In this document: piece by piece, positions 1 through 5,974 of the stretch
How positions within the stretch are numbered: position 1 is the first letter of the stretch
How the letters are laid out: each line of letters begins with the position of its first letter
DNA from: Candidatus Rokuibacteriota bacterium
GTDB lineage: Bacteria > Methylomirabilota > Methylomirabilia > Rokubacteriales > CSP1-6
NCBI GenBank assembly: GCA_003220195.1
Contig: QHRT01000137.1
Span: 1 to 7,161 of the forward strand
DNA length: 7,161 nt
Reading direction: 5' to 3'
Program-made: the position numbers and the translations under genes
Notes under the pieces: model-generated
What the model saw: the letters and a program-made list of their open reading frames with translations, nothing else
Told to the model about the DNA's origin: nothing
Databases searched by the model: none

Positions 1-202
1 ATCTTTCGCGAATAATCCAGGCTAGAGGCGCCCCAACCGGAATTCGGCGACACGAAGAGAAGAACTCTCGATGGGGACCGAACCAGACGTAAGGCAGCGA
101 GAGCGCTTCCAATAACAGCACCCCCGAGTTGAGAGACACCCATACACATGCAACAAGTACCAACGGTACGGCGATCATGACGAGAAGGCGGCCGCGAAGC
201 AT
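1..202 (-). CDS. Possible partial membrane protein running off the left edge
   Basis: I do not recognise this gene. Reading leftward from an ATG at 200-202, 67 codons stay open to the window edge. The residues begin MLRGRLLVMIAVPLVLVACV, a basic N-terminus followed by one strongly hydrophobic stretch of about 20 residues that would make a membrane helix. A second, weaker non-polar patch lies near residues 54-64. The same frame is open further upstream, with a GTG at 224-226 and another inside the preceding ATPase gene, so the start is uncertain; no strong Shine-Dalgarno precedes any of them. Codon third positions are far less GC-rich than in the neighbouring genes. A second minus-strand frame is also open over the last ~240 bases, so a frameshift or a non-coding region are alternatives. 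If real, it would be a sixth gene of the transporter operon or the start of a different unit. Confidence 0.28.
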   Translation of the reverse strand, partial: MLRGRLLVMIAVPLVLVACVWVSLNSGVLLLEALSLPYVWFGPHREFFSSCRRIPVGAPLAWIIRER

Positions 203-249
203 CGAGCGGCGCTCTGGCTGACCCACTGTGCCCAGTTCATTGGCCGTCT

Positions 250-1242
250 CTAGCGCATCAGCGCGTCCGCGACCCGGACGCACCGCGCCGTGTGGTCGAT
301 CGTGACGCGCGACACCGGCGGATCCGCCGCCGAGCAGCGATCCTCGACGTGAGGGCAGCGCGGAGCGAAGGCGCAGCCGGTCGAGAGCTGCGTCAGGATC
401 GGCGGCATGCCGGGAATCGCCTCCAGTCGATGGTCGCGAAACGATCCGTGCACGGTGGATGCGAGCAGGCCCTGCGTGTACGGGTGACGGGGCGCGCGGA
501 TCACGGACTCCATCGGGCCCGTCTCGACGAAGCGCCCGGCGTACATCACGGCGAGGCGGTCGGCCACCTCCACCGACACGCCCACGTCGTGCGTGACGAA
601 GATCACGGCCATCCCGAACTCGCGCTGGAGCGTTCGCAGCAATAACAAGATCTGGATCTGCACCGTGACGTCGAGCGCCGTCGTGGGCTCGTCGGCCAGC
701 AGCACGGCGGGACGACACGAGAGCGCGATCGCGATCATCGCGCGCTGCCGCATGCCACCCGAGAGCTCGTGCGGATAATTCTTGAGCCGGCGCGCGCCGC
801 CGGGAATCTGCACCATCTCGAGCAGCTCGAGCGCACGCGCATGCGCACGCGCGTGTGACGCGCCCTCGTGACGGACGATCGTCTCCTCGATCTGCTCGCC
901 GATCGTGAACACGGGATCGAGCGTGAGCATCGGCTCCTGGAAGATCATCGCGATCGTGCGCCCGCGCAGCGCCGACCGCTGCGCCTCGGTGAGCCGGCCG
1001 ACGTCGAACCCGGCCACCCCGATCGCGCCGTCGACCTCCACCCGGCGCTGGTAGAGCAGCCCCATCAACGCGCGGAGCGTGACGCTCTTGCCCGAGCCGG
1101 ATTCGCCGAGGATCCCGAGCACCTCGCCGGGAGCCAGGTCGAAGCTCACACCGTTGACGGCGTGCACCGGGCCCTCGCGCGTGAGGAAGCGCACGCGCAA
1201 GTCGCGGACGGATACGACCGGCTTCGTGGCGATGGCACTCAT
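250..1242 (-). CDS. ABC importer ATPase, OppD/DppD-like
   Basis: This 330-residue protein is one of two nucleotide-binding subunits that would power the importer on the cytoplasmic face of the membrane. Visible motifs in order are Walker A GESGSGKS (46-53), Q-loop Q102 in FQEP, signature LSGGMRQR (160-167), Walker B ending D184-E185, D-loop TALD (188-191) and H-loop H218. The C-terminal oligopeptide-transporter extension starts at HPYTQGLL (253-260) and carries cysteines 290, 296, 303 and 321, spaced C-x5-C-x6-C-x17-C. The IAMIFQEPM and SGGMRQR wording is typical of the OppD/DppD branch rather than OppF/DppF, and the length is normal for the family. Its ATG overlaps the previous stop as ATGA, which indicates translational coupling to the partner ATPase; no strong Shine-Dalgarno is visible. 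The gene ends in TAG. The substrate cannot be inferred from an ATPase. Confidence 0.96.
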   Translation of the reverse strand: MSAIATKPVVSVRDLRVRFLTREGPVHAVNGVSFDLAPGEVLGILGESGSGKSVTLRALMGLLYQRRVEVDGAIGVAGFDVGRLTEAQRSALRGRTIAMIFQEPMLTLDPVFTIGEQIEETIVRHEGASHARAHARALELLEMVQIPGGARRLKNYPHELSGGMRQRAMIAIALSCRPAVLLADEPTTALDVTVQIQILLLLRTLQREFGMAVIFVTHDVGVSVEVADRLAVMYAGRFVETGPMESVIRAPRHPYTQGLLASTVHGSFRDHRLEAIPGMPPILTQLSTGCAFAPRCPHVEDRCSAADPPVSRVTIDHTARCVRVADALMR

Positions 1243-2279
1243 GCCGGTCCGCTCGTGCCCGCGAGGCTATGGCCCGTACCCGCGTGCACCATGTGGCAGG
1301 CAATCGCGTGATCGCGCAGATCCGCCGACGACTGCAGCGGTGGCTCGTGACGCGCGCACACGTCCTCGGCGAAGCGGCACCGTGTGCGGAAGCGACAGCC
1401 CGACGGCGGATTGATCGGATTCGGCGGATCGCCGGTCAGGAGCGCTTCGGTCGTGCGCCGCGACGGGTCCATGGTCGGCATCGCCGCCAGCAGGGCGCGC
1501 GTGTACGGATGCCGCGGGTGCTCCCACACCTCCGCGACCGGTCCGACCTCCACCACCTTCCCGAGATACATGACCAGTACGCGATCGCTCAGGTACCGCA
1601 CCACGCCGAGATCGTGAGAGATGAACAGGTACGTGAGCCGGAAGCGCTCTTTCAATTCGACGAGCAGGTTCAGCACCTGCGCCGCGACGGACTTGTCGAG
1701 CGCCGACACCGCTTCGTCCAGGATCACGACTCGCGGCTCGATCGCGAGCGCCCGCGCGACGTTCACGCGCTGCCGCTGGCCGCCCGACAATTCGTGCGGA
1801 TATCGATCGGCGTAGAGCGCCGGTTCGAGTCCGACCGCTTCGAGCAGCGTCGCGGCGCGATCGAGCGCCTCGGCGCGACGAAGACCGTGCGCGAACGGCC
1901 CGTACGCGACCGACATACCGACCGGCAATCGCGGATTCAACGACGCGTACGAATCCTGGAAGACCATCTGGATGTTGCGCCGCAGCGTGCGCAGCGACGG
2001 GCCACCGCGGCCGCCAATCTGCTCGCCGTCGAACATCACCTCGCCGGAATCGGGCTCGGTCAACCTCATCAGGAGCCGCGCCGTCGTCGATTTGCCGCAG
2101 CCCGACTCACCGACGATGCCGAGCGTCTCGCCCGGCTGCACGTCGAACGACACGGCGTCGACCGCCTGCACGACGCCGTGCGTGCGCTTGAAGATGCCGC
2201 CCCTGACGGGAAAGTGCTTGGTCAGGCGGCGGACCGATAGGAGTGGGGGCCCCGAGAGGCGCGAGGACGCGCCTGACAT
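1239..2279 (-). CDS. ABC importer ATPase, OppF/DppF-like
   Basis: This 346-residue protein is the second nucleotide-binding subunit, expected to pair with the OppD-like protein. The N-terminus shows the long first strand typical of the OppF/DppF branch (KHFPVRGGIFKRTHGVVQAV, 21-40). Motifs are Walker A GESGCGKS (57-64), Q108 in FQDS, LSGGQRQR (164-171), Walker B ending D188-E189, D-loop SALD (192-195) and H222. The C-terminal extension begins at HPRHPYT (254-260) and has cysteines 295, 301, 308 and 328 (C-x5-C-x6-C-x19-C). The reading frame stays open far upstream, but the residues there are arginine-rich and overlap the permease gene. The ATG at 2277-2279 is therefore chosen: it opens directly before the family's normal N-terminus and follows a G-rich Shine-Dalgarno-like stretch (GGGGGAG). 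That ribosome site and start codon lie inside a strong predicted hairpin (2240-2291). An in-frame GTG at 2286-2288 is a less likely alternative start. Confidence 0.95.
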   Translation of the reverse strand: MSGASSRLSGPPLLSVRRLTKHFPVRGGIFKRTHGVVQAVDAVSFDVQPGETLGIVGESGCGKSTTARLLMRLTEPDSGEVMFDGEQIGGRGGPSLRTLRRNIQMVFQDSYASLNPRLPVGMSVAYGPFAHGLRRAEALDRAATLLEAVGLEPALYADRYPHELSGGQRQRVNVARALAIEPRVVILDEAVSALDKSVAAQVLNLLVELKERFRLTYLFISHDLGVVRYLSDRVLVMYLGKVVEVGPVAEVWEHPRHPYTRALLAAMPTMDPSRRTTEALLTGDPPNPINPPSGCRFRTRCRFAEDVCARHEPPLQSSADLRDHAIACHMVHAGTGHSLAGTSGPA

Positions 2280-2291
2280 GGCCCCCACTCC
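2240..2291 (-). promoter_or_regulatory. Nested RNA hairpin enclosing the OppF-like start codon
   Basis: Two nested perfect inverted repeats are visible. The outer arms are 2240-2251 and 2280-2291 (12 bp, GGAGTGGGGGCC and its complement). The inner arms are 2257-2263 and 2268-2274 (7 bp, AGGCGCG and CGCGCCT) around a 4-base loop. Five unpaired bases on each side separate the stems. In the minus-strand transcript the upstream outer arm contains part of the purine-rich ribosome binding region. The AUG at 2279-2277 sits in the internal loop, and the downstream arm lies in about codons 10-13. Such a fold would be expected to limit ribosome access. The pairing is read directly; a regulatory role is inference. 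Confidence 0.5.
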
Positions 2292-2344
2292 CCCAACGCT
2301 CGCACGCGCCCATGCTCCGCCGGGCCGCGCCCCGGGATCGCCTG

Positions 2345-3256
2345 TCACAGCCGCACGTCCATCGCCTGGCGGATGCCGTCGCTCGTCAGGTTGAAGCACA
2401 TCGACGTGAGGAAGATCATGACGCCCGGCAGGGCAGCCACGACCGGATTCACCCAGATCGCCGGCCGGAGATTGTTCAGCATCAGGCCCCACTCCGGGTT
2501 CGGCGGGCTCACGCCGAGCCCGAGAAAGCTGAGACCCGATGCCAGGATGATGCTGATGCTGATCAGGCTGGTTGCGTAGACCAGGATCGGCCCGAGCACG
2601 TTGTTGAGCACGTGGTAGCGCAGCAGCAGCGCGGTGCCGGAGCCGCTCGCGCGCGCGGCCTCGACGAAGTCGAGCGATCGCACCTGCGTCGTCACCGCTT
2701 CCGAGATGCGGACGAGCGGCGGGATGAACGTCACGCTCAACGCGAGGATGGTGTTCCGGATGCCGGAGCCGAGAATTCCGCAGATGGCGATGGCGAGCAG
2801 GATCGACGGGAACGCGTAGAGCACGTCGATCGAGCGCATGATCGCGCTGTTGACGACGCCTCCGGCGTACCCCGCGACGACGCCGAGCGTACCGCCGACG
2901 ACCAGCGCGAGCGCGACCGGAAGCACCCCGCACAGCAGCGAGAGCCGCCCGCCGTACACCATGCGTGCCCAGAGATCGCGGCCGATCTCGTCGGTGCCGA
3001 GCCAGTGTCCGGCCGTGCCGATCGGCTTGAGCCGCGCGAAGACGGACGTCTTCATGGGATCGTGCGGCGTCAGATACGGCGCGAGCACGGCCGAGAGGAT
3101 GATGGCGATCAAGACCAGCATCACGGCGATCGTGATCCTGTCCTCGGCGAGCCGTCGCCAGACGTTCTTCCAGTACCCGCGCCCGTGCCGCGCCCGCGTC
3201 AGCGCCGCGTCCGGAGTGGGTAGCGTGAGGAGCGTCTCGCTCGATGTCGAAACCAC
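2345..3256 (-). CDS. ABC importer inner-membrane permease, DppC-like
   Basis: This 303-residue integral membrane protein is one half of the translocation channel. An N-terminal cytoplasmic tail of about 40 residues leads into a first helix at 41-60. The conserved family block HWLGTDEIGRDLWAR follows at 84-98, with further helices near 105-130, 145-165, 170-190 and 220-245. The EAA loop that docks on the ATPases is FVEAARASGSGTALLLRYHV (197-216), and the DppC hallmark LSFLGLGVSPPNPEWGLML is at 242-260. A final helix lies around 270-290. The start is a GTG at 3254-3256, two bases after the stop of the DppB-like gene, so translation is probably coupled; the next in-frame methionine lies inside the first helix. 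The protein ends DVRL before TGA. Length and motif order are ordinary for DppC/OppC/NikC/GsiD. Which solute passes cannot be told from it. Confidence 0.96.
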   Translation of the reverse strand: MVSTSSETLLTLPTPDAALTRARHGRGYWKNVWRRLAEDRITIAVMLVLIAIILSAVLAPYLTPHDPMKTSVFARLKPIGTAGHWLGTDEIGRDLWARMVYGGRLSLLCGVLPVALALVVGGTLGVVAGYAGGVVNSAIMRSIDVLYAFPSILLAIAICGILGSGIRNTILALSVTFIPPLVRISEAVTTQVRSLDFVEAARASGSGTALLLRYHVLNNVLGPILVYATSLISISIILASGLSFLGLGVSPPNPEWGLMLNNLRPAIWVNPVVAALPGVMIFLTSMCFNLTSDGIRQAMDVRL

Positions 3257-3258
3257 TG

Positions 3259-4200
3259 TTACCGCCGGATGCGCGGGTCGATCAGCGCCTGCAGCACGTC
3301 GACCGCGATGTTGATGACGACGAAGATCGCCGCGATCGTCACGATGGTGCCCGACAGGACCGGGATGTCGCGACGGAAGATGGCGAGATTCAGGAGGCCG
3401 CCGGAGCCGGGCCAGTTGAACACGGTCTCGACGAGGATCGAGCCCGCCAGCAGATACCCGAACTGGAGCCCCATGAGCGCCAGCGCGGACGGCGCCGCGT
3501 TCTTCATGATGTGTCGCAGCACGCGCCGCCGGAAGAGTCCCTTCGCGCGCAGGCTGCCCACGAACTCGTGGCTCAGGATCTCGAGCACATTGGCGCGCAC
3601 GAGCCGGCTCACCACGCCCATCGGGATCAGGGAGAGCGTGATCACCGGCAGGATCAGGTGGCGGATCTGGGCCCAGGTCCGCGGGAATCCCGGCGCGCCC
3701 ATCCCCTGGGCCGGCAACGCGTTGAACACCACGGCGAACATGGCGACGAGCACGATGCCGACCCAGTAGTGCGGCAGGCTCACGCCGGCGATGGCCGTGG
3801 CCGAGAAGAGGCGATCGAGCACGGTGCCGCGATGGAACGCGGCGAGCGCGCCGAGCCCGACGCCCAGCGTGAAGCCGAGCAGCGCCGCGGGAATCGCCAG
3901 CATCAGCGTGTTGCCGAGCGCGTTCGAGAGCTCGCTCGCGACCGGCATGTTCGTGACGATCGACACGCCGAGATCGCCGCGCACCAGCCGTCCGAGCCAG
4001 AGCACGTACTGCACGTAGACGGGCTTGTCGAGCCCGAGCTTCGCGCGGACCTGATCGACGACCTCTTTCGGCGCTTCGGGCGGGATCAGGAGCGACGCGG
4101 CGTCGCCAGGCGCGAACTGGATCAGCGCGAAGACGATGACGGACACCCCGAGGAGGATCGGGACGCCGTACAGGAGCCGCCTGAGCGTGTACGCCAGCAT
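3259..4200 (-). CDS. ABC importer inner-membrane permease, DppB-like
   Basis: This 313-residue integral membrane protein is the partner permease. It opens with MLAYTLRRLLYGVPILLGVS, the usual short basic N-terminus and first helix (9-29). A periplasmic segment follows, containing the conserved APGDAA (30-35) and RGDLGVS (74-80). Further helices lie near 98-120, 133-158, 182-200, 240-258 and 284-303. The EAA loop FVGSLRAKGLFRRRVLRHIM (213-232) contacts the ATPases. VETVFNWPGSGGLL (257-270) and the C-terminal DPRIRR are hallmarks of the DppB/OppB/NikB/GsiC family. The ATG at 4198-4200 starts exactly at the family N-terminus. No strong Shine-Dalgarno precedes it, and a 13-bp hairpin ends ten bases upstream, so its translation may be weaker than that of the binding protein. 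It ends in TAA just before the DppC-like gene. Confidence 0.97.
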   Translation of the reverse strand: MLAYTLRRLLYGVPILLGVSVIVFALIQFAPGDAASLLIPPEAPKEVVDQVRAKLGLDKPVYVQYVLWLGRLVRGDLGVSIVTNMPVASELSNALGNTLMLAIPAALLGFTLGVGLGALAAFHRGTVLDRLFSATAIAGVSLPHYWVGIVLVAMFAVVFNALPAQGMGAPGFPRTWAQIRHLILPVITLSLIPMGVVSRLVRANVLEILSHEFVGSLRAKGLFRRRVLRHIMKNAAPSALALMGLQFGYLLAGSILVETVFNWPGSGGLLNLAIFRRDIPVLSGTIVTIAAIFVVINIAVDVLQALIDPRIRR

Positions 4201-4210
4201 TCGGAGCTCA

Positions 4211-4248
4211 GCGCGACCGCCGCGGCGATTGCGCGGCGGCGGTCGCGC
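4211..4248 (-). promoter_or_regulatory. Intercistronic GC-rich hairpin after the binding-protein gene
   Basis: A perfect 13-bp inverted repeat (GCGCGACCGCCGC at 4211-4223, its complement at 4236-4248) encloses a 12-base loop. In the transcript it begins six bases after the binding-protein stop codon and ends ten bases before the DppB-like ATG. No U-run follows, so it does not look like a complete intrinsic terminator. In operons of this type, hairpins at this junction are known to protect the upstream message from 3' decay or to cause partial termination, giving more binding protein than permease. That role is inferred here from position. Confidence 0.55.
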
Positions 4249-4254
4249 CAGAGT

Positions 4255-5865
4255 TCACTTCACGAGGTCGATCAGCGTCAGGTCCTGGAACCAGCTCTGC
4301 GCGTTGGCGAAGCCCTTGACCGCTTTCGTCATCGCGCGCGGGTTGCCGTCGTGCACGATCCAGAGCCAGGGCGGATCGTCGACCAGCGCCTCATGAGCCT
4401 TCTTGAGCTCGGTCTCGATCTCCTTCGGGTTGTTCGACGCGGCGATCTTCGCGAACGCGGCCTCGAACGTCTCGTTCTTCCAGTGGCCCCAGTTCGAGCC
4501 GTTGGGCGCGAAGTTGAACGCGACGAACCAGCGCCCCATCTGCGAGACGTCCGAGGACACGAGGCTGATGTTCATCGCGTCGGAGTTCTGCGCCTGGGGA
4601 CCGGTCGGCGAGCTGCGGTACGCGACCAGCATCGCGCCCCACTCGACGACCTCGAACGTGATGTCGAAGCCGCACGCCTTCATGCTCTGCTGGAGGAACT
4701 CGTTCATCGGGAGCGGCAGCATCTGTCCCGAGCCGCTGGTCGAGATCATCACCTTCGCCTTGACGGGCTTGTCCGGTCCGTACCCGGCTTCCTTCAGCAG
4801 CGCCTTCGACCTTTCGACGTCGTACTTGTAGGCGTTCTTCGGGTTGCCGAACGCGGGGTTCGACTTCGTGAAGAAACCCACCGAGGGGTACGCCAGACCG
4901 TTCAGGAGCTTGAGCAGGCCGTCGCGATCGACGCAGTAGTTCGCGGCCTGACGGACCTTGACGTCGCGGAACGGCGAGTCGGCCTTCGCCAGGTTGAACA
5001 CCCACGGCCAGACGTGCGGGTACACACCGGTCAGCACTTCGAAGCCCGCGCCCTTCAGGCTCTGCACGGCGTCGGGTGGCGGCACCTCGATCCAGTCGAC
5101 CTGGCCAGAGCGGAGCGCGGCGAGCCGCGTGGTCATCTCCGGCATTGGATAGAGGATGATCTTGTCGAGCTTCGCGACTTTCTTCCGGTCCCAGTAGTTA
5201 TCGTTGCGCTGGAGCTCGACGCTCGTCCGCGGCTTGAAGTCGACGATCTTGAACGGGCCGGTGCCGGCCGGGGCGCGCGCGAACGCGTCCCACGACGCCC
5301 CCACCTTCTCGAACTGCGCCGGGCTCGAGAAGAGCACGTAGGGCATGAGCCAGTCGAAGTAGCTCACCGCCCGCACGGTCTGGATCTCGACGGTGTTCGC
5401 GTCGATCTTCTTGTAGGCCTTCACGAGCGGATTGCGCGCGCGGGTGATCGCGGCGCCCTGCGTCTCGAATTGCTTCGACTGGGTGTTGTAGTAGCGCTCG
5501 AGGTTCCAGATCACCGCATCCGCGTTGAAGTCGCTGCCGTCGTGAAACTTGACGCCCTTCCGCAGATGAAAGACCCACTTCGTCGGATCCGCCTTGTCCT
5601 GGGCCCAGCGCTCGGCCAGCCCGGGTCGCAGCGTGGCCAGCACGTCCGAGCGCGTGAGATCGAAGAGGATCAGCCCCTCGAAGACCGGAAACCCGAGGAA
5701 GCGCATGCCCTCGTAGCCGTTGTTCGGCATCCCGGTCGTCGTGGGGACGTCGGCCGCCGTCATGGCGATGCGCAGGGTGCCGCCGGCGTGCGCCGGCGCA
5801 ACGCCCCAGGCGAGCCAGGACATGGCGAGGAGCGTTGCGGACGCGATGATCGAGGCGAGCTTCAT
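4255..5865 (-). CDS. Extracellular solute-binding protein, family 5 (Dpp/Opp/Nik type)
   Basis: This 536-residue protein should capture the solute in the periplasm and deliver it to the permeases. The N-terminus MKLASIIASA has a basic n-region and a hydrophobic core, with an A-H-A site at 25-27 and likely signal peptidase I cleavage before G28. There is no lipobox cysteine, so it should be soluble. Family-5 landmarks are GLAERWAQD (82-90), FHLRKGVKFHDGSDFNADAV (99-118), GTGPFKI (201-207), NDNYWD (221-226) and VRQAANYCVDRDGLLK (304-319). It ends near the usual family length. The frame is open for 51 codons further upstream, but those residues are arginine-rich and precede the signal peptide. 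The ATG at 5863-5865 has GGAGGT seven bases before it, which fixes the start. The usual W-x-x-D-x-x-D-P stretch of many peptide binders is not seen around residues 431-450. The ligand is unknown; peptide, glutathione, opine, nickel chelate or another organic acid or amide are all possible. Confidence 0.96.
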   Translation of the reverse strand: MKLASIIASATLLAMSWLAWGVAPAHAGGTLRIAMTAADVPTTTGMPNNGYEGMRFLGFPVFEGLILFDLTRSDVLATLRPGLAERWAQDKADPTKWVFHLRKGVKFHDGSDFNADAVIWNLERYYNTQSKQFETQGAAITRARNPLVKAYKKIDANTVEIQTVRAVSYFDWLMPYVLFSSPAQFEKVGASWDAFARAPAGTGPFKIVDFKPRTSVELQRNDNYWDRKKVAKLDKIILYPMPEMTTRLAALRSGQVDWIEVPPPDAVQSLKGAGFEVLTGVYPHVWPWVFNLAKADSPFRDVKVRQAANYCVDRDGLLKLLNGLAYPSVGFFTKSNPAFGNPKNAYKYDVERSKALLKEAGYGPDKPVKAKVMISTSGSGQMLPLPMNEFLQQSMKACGFDITFEVVEWGAMLVAYRSSPTGPQAQNSDAMNISLVSSDVSQMGRWFVAFNFAPNGSNWGHWKNETFEAAFAKIAASNNPKEIETELKKAHEALVDDPPWLWIVHDGNPRAMTKAVKGFANAQSWFQDLTLIDLVK

Positions 5866-5871
5866 CCCTCT

Positions 5872-5877
5872 ACCTCC
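5872..5877 (-). promoter_or_regulatory. Shine-Dalgarno of the binding-protein gene
   Basis: On the minus strand this reads GGAGGT, a near-perfect anti-16S match. It is set seven bases from the ATG at 5865-5863. It decides the start in favour of the signal-peptide methionine over upstream in-frame starts. It is far stronger than the sites before the permeases and ATPases, consistent with high expression of a binding protein. Confidence 0.85.
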
Positions 5878-5896
5878 CACGACGAAACGTGACGGG

Positions 5897-5925
5897 ATGG
5901 TAGACGAGGCCCTCTTGCGCCGCAA
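5897..5925 (-). promoter_or_regulatory. Possible promoter of the transporter operon
   Basis: On the minus strand TTGCGG (5925-5920) and TACCAT (5902-5897) are separated by exactly 17 bases, the preferred sigma-70 spacing. Matches to consensus are partial (three of six and four of six). Transcription would begin near 5890, leaving a leader of about 25 bases that contains the Shine-Dalgarno. The -35-like box overlaps the palindrome at 5914-5926. Short weak boxes occur by chance, so this is tentative. Confidence 0.3.
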
Positions 5926-5926
5926 G
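5914..5926. promoter_or_regulatory. Perfect palindrome in the divergent intergenic region, possible operator
   Basis: CTTGCG and CGCAAG flank a single central C, a perfect 6-1-6 inverted repeat. It lies in the middle of the 109-base gap between the divergent start codons, overlaps the putative -35 of the transporter operon, and ends five bases before a TATGAT box facing the amidohydrolase. A dimeric regulator bound here could control both directions. No regulator gene is present in the window, so this is inferred from position and symmetry only. Confidence 0.35.
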
Positions 5927-5931
5927 CGGGG

Positions 5932-5937
5932 TATGAT
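5932..5937 (+). promoter_or_regulatory. Possible -10 box of the amidohydrolase gene
   Basis: TATGAT matches the sigma-70 -10 consensus at five of six positions and would place a transcript start near 5944, about 30 bases before the ATG. No convincing -35 is seen at 16-18 bases upstream; TTGCGC at 5915-5920 is only 11 bases away. It may depend on an activator, or may be chance. Confidence 0.3.
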
Positions 5938-5963
5938 CGCGCTTAGCCTCTCAGAACGAAGCC

Positions 5964-5968
5964 GGAGG
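5964..5968 (+). promoter_or_regulatory. Shine-Dalgarno of the amidohydrolase gene
   Basis: GGAGG lies six bases before the ATG at 5975-5977. It favours this start over other in-frame methionines upstream, including the ATG at 5933-5935, which lacks a comparable site and would add a basic, non-conserved stretch. Confidence 0.85.
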
Positions 5969-5974
5969 TTCTCC

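Noticed and set aside
40..195. EcoRI (GAATTC, 40-45) and NotI (GCGGCCGC, 188-195) sites in the low-GC left edge, considered as possible cloning or adaptor sequence.
   Set aside because: They are far apart, not in a known linker arrangement, and the sequence around them does not resemble a vector I recognise.
2320..2335. Small inverted repeat CCGGG/CCCGG in the 65-base gap before the OppF-like gene.
   Set aside because: Only five base pairs with a six-base loop, expected by chance in such GC-rich DNA and minor beside the adjacent 12-bp stem.
2280..2933. Extension of the OppF-like ATPase upstream into the DppC-like gene as a longer fusion protein.
   Set aside because: The extra residues are arginine-rich with no recognisable domain and lie out of frame over a well-supported permease gene; the family N-terminus begins at the ATG at 2277-2279.
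5781..5800. Duplicated CGCCGGCG palindromes in the signal-peptide coding region.
   Set aside because: They fall on Pro-Ala-His-Ala-Gly codons at the cleavage site and are readily explained by GC-rich codon choice; no independent sign of function.
3244..5892. An uninterrupted 882-codon plus-strand reading frame opposite the permease and binding-protein genes.
   Set aside because: It is codon-aligned with the minus-strand genes, so stops need TTA, CTA or TCA codons, which are rare at this GC content. Its translation is an Arg/Asp/Glu/His-rich low-complexity mix with no domain, while the opposite strand has clear family motifs.
5720..5974. Longer N-terminus for the amidohydrolase beginning inside the binding-protein gene.
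   Set aside because: A GGAGG site six bases before the ATG at 5975, together with the family motif starting just after it, supports the shorter form.
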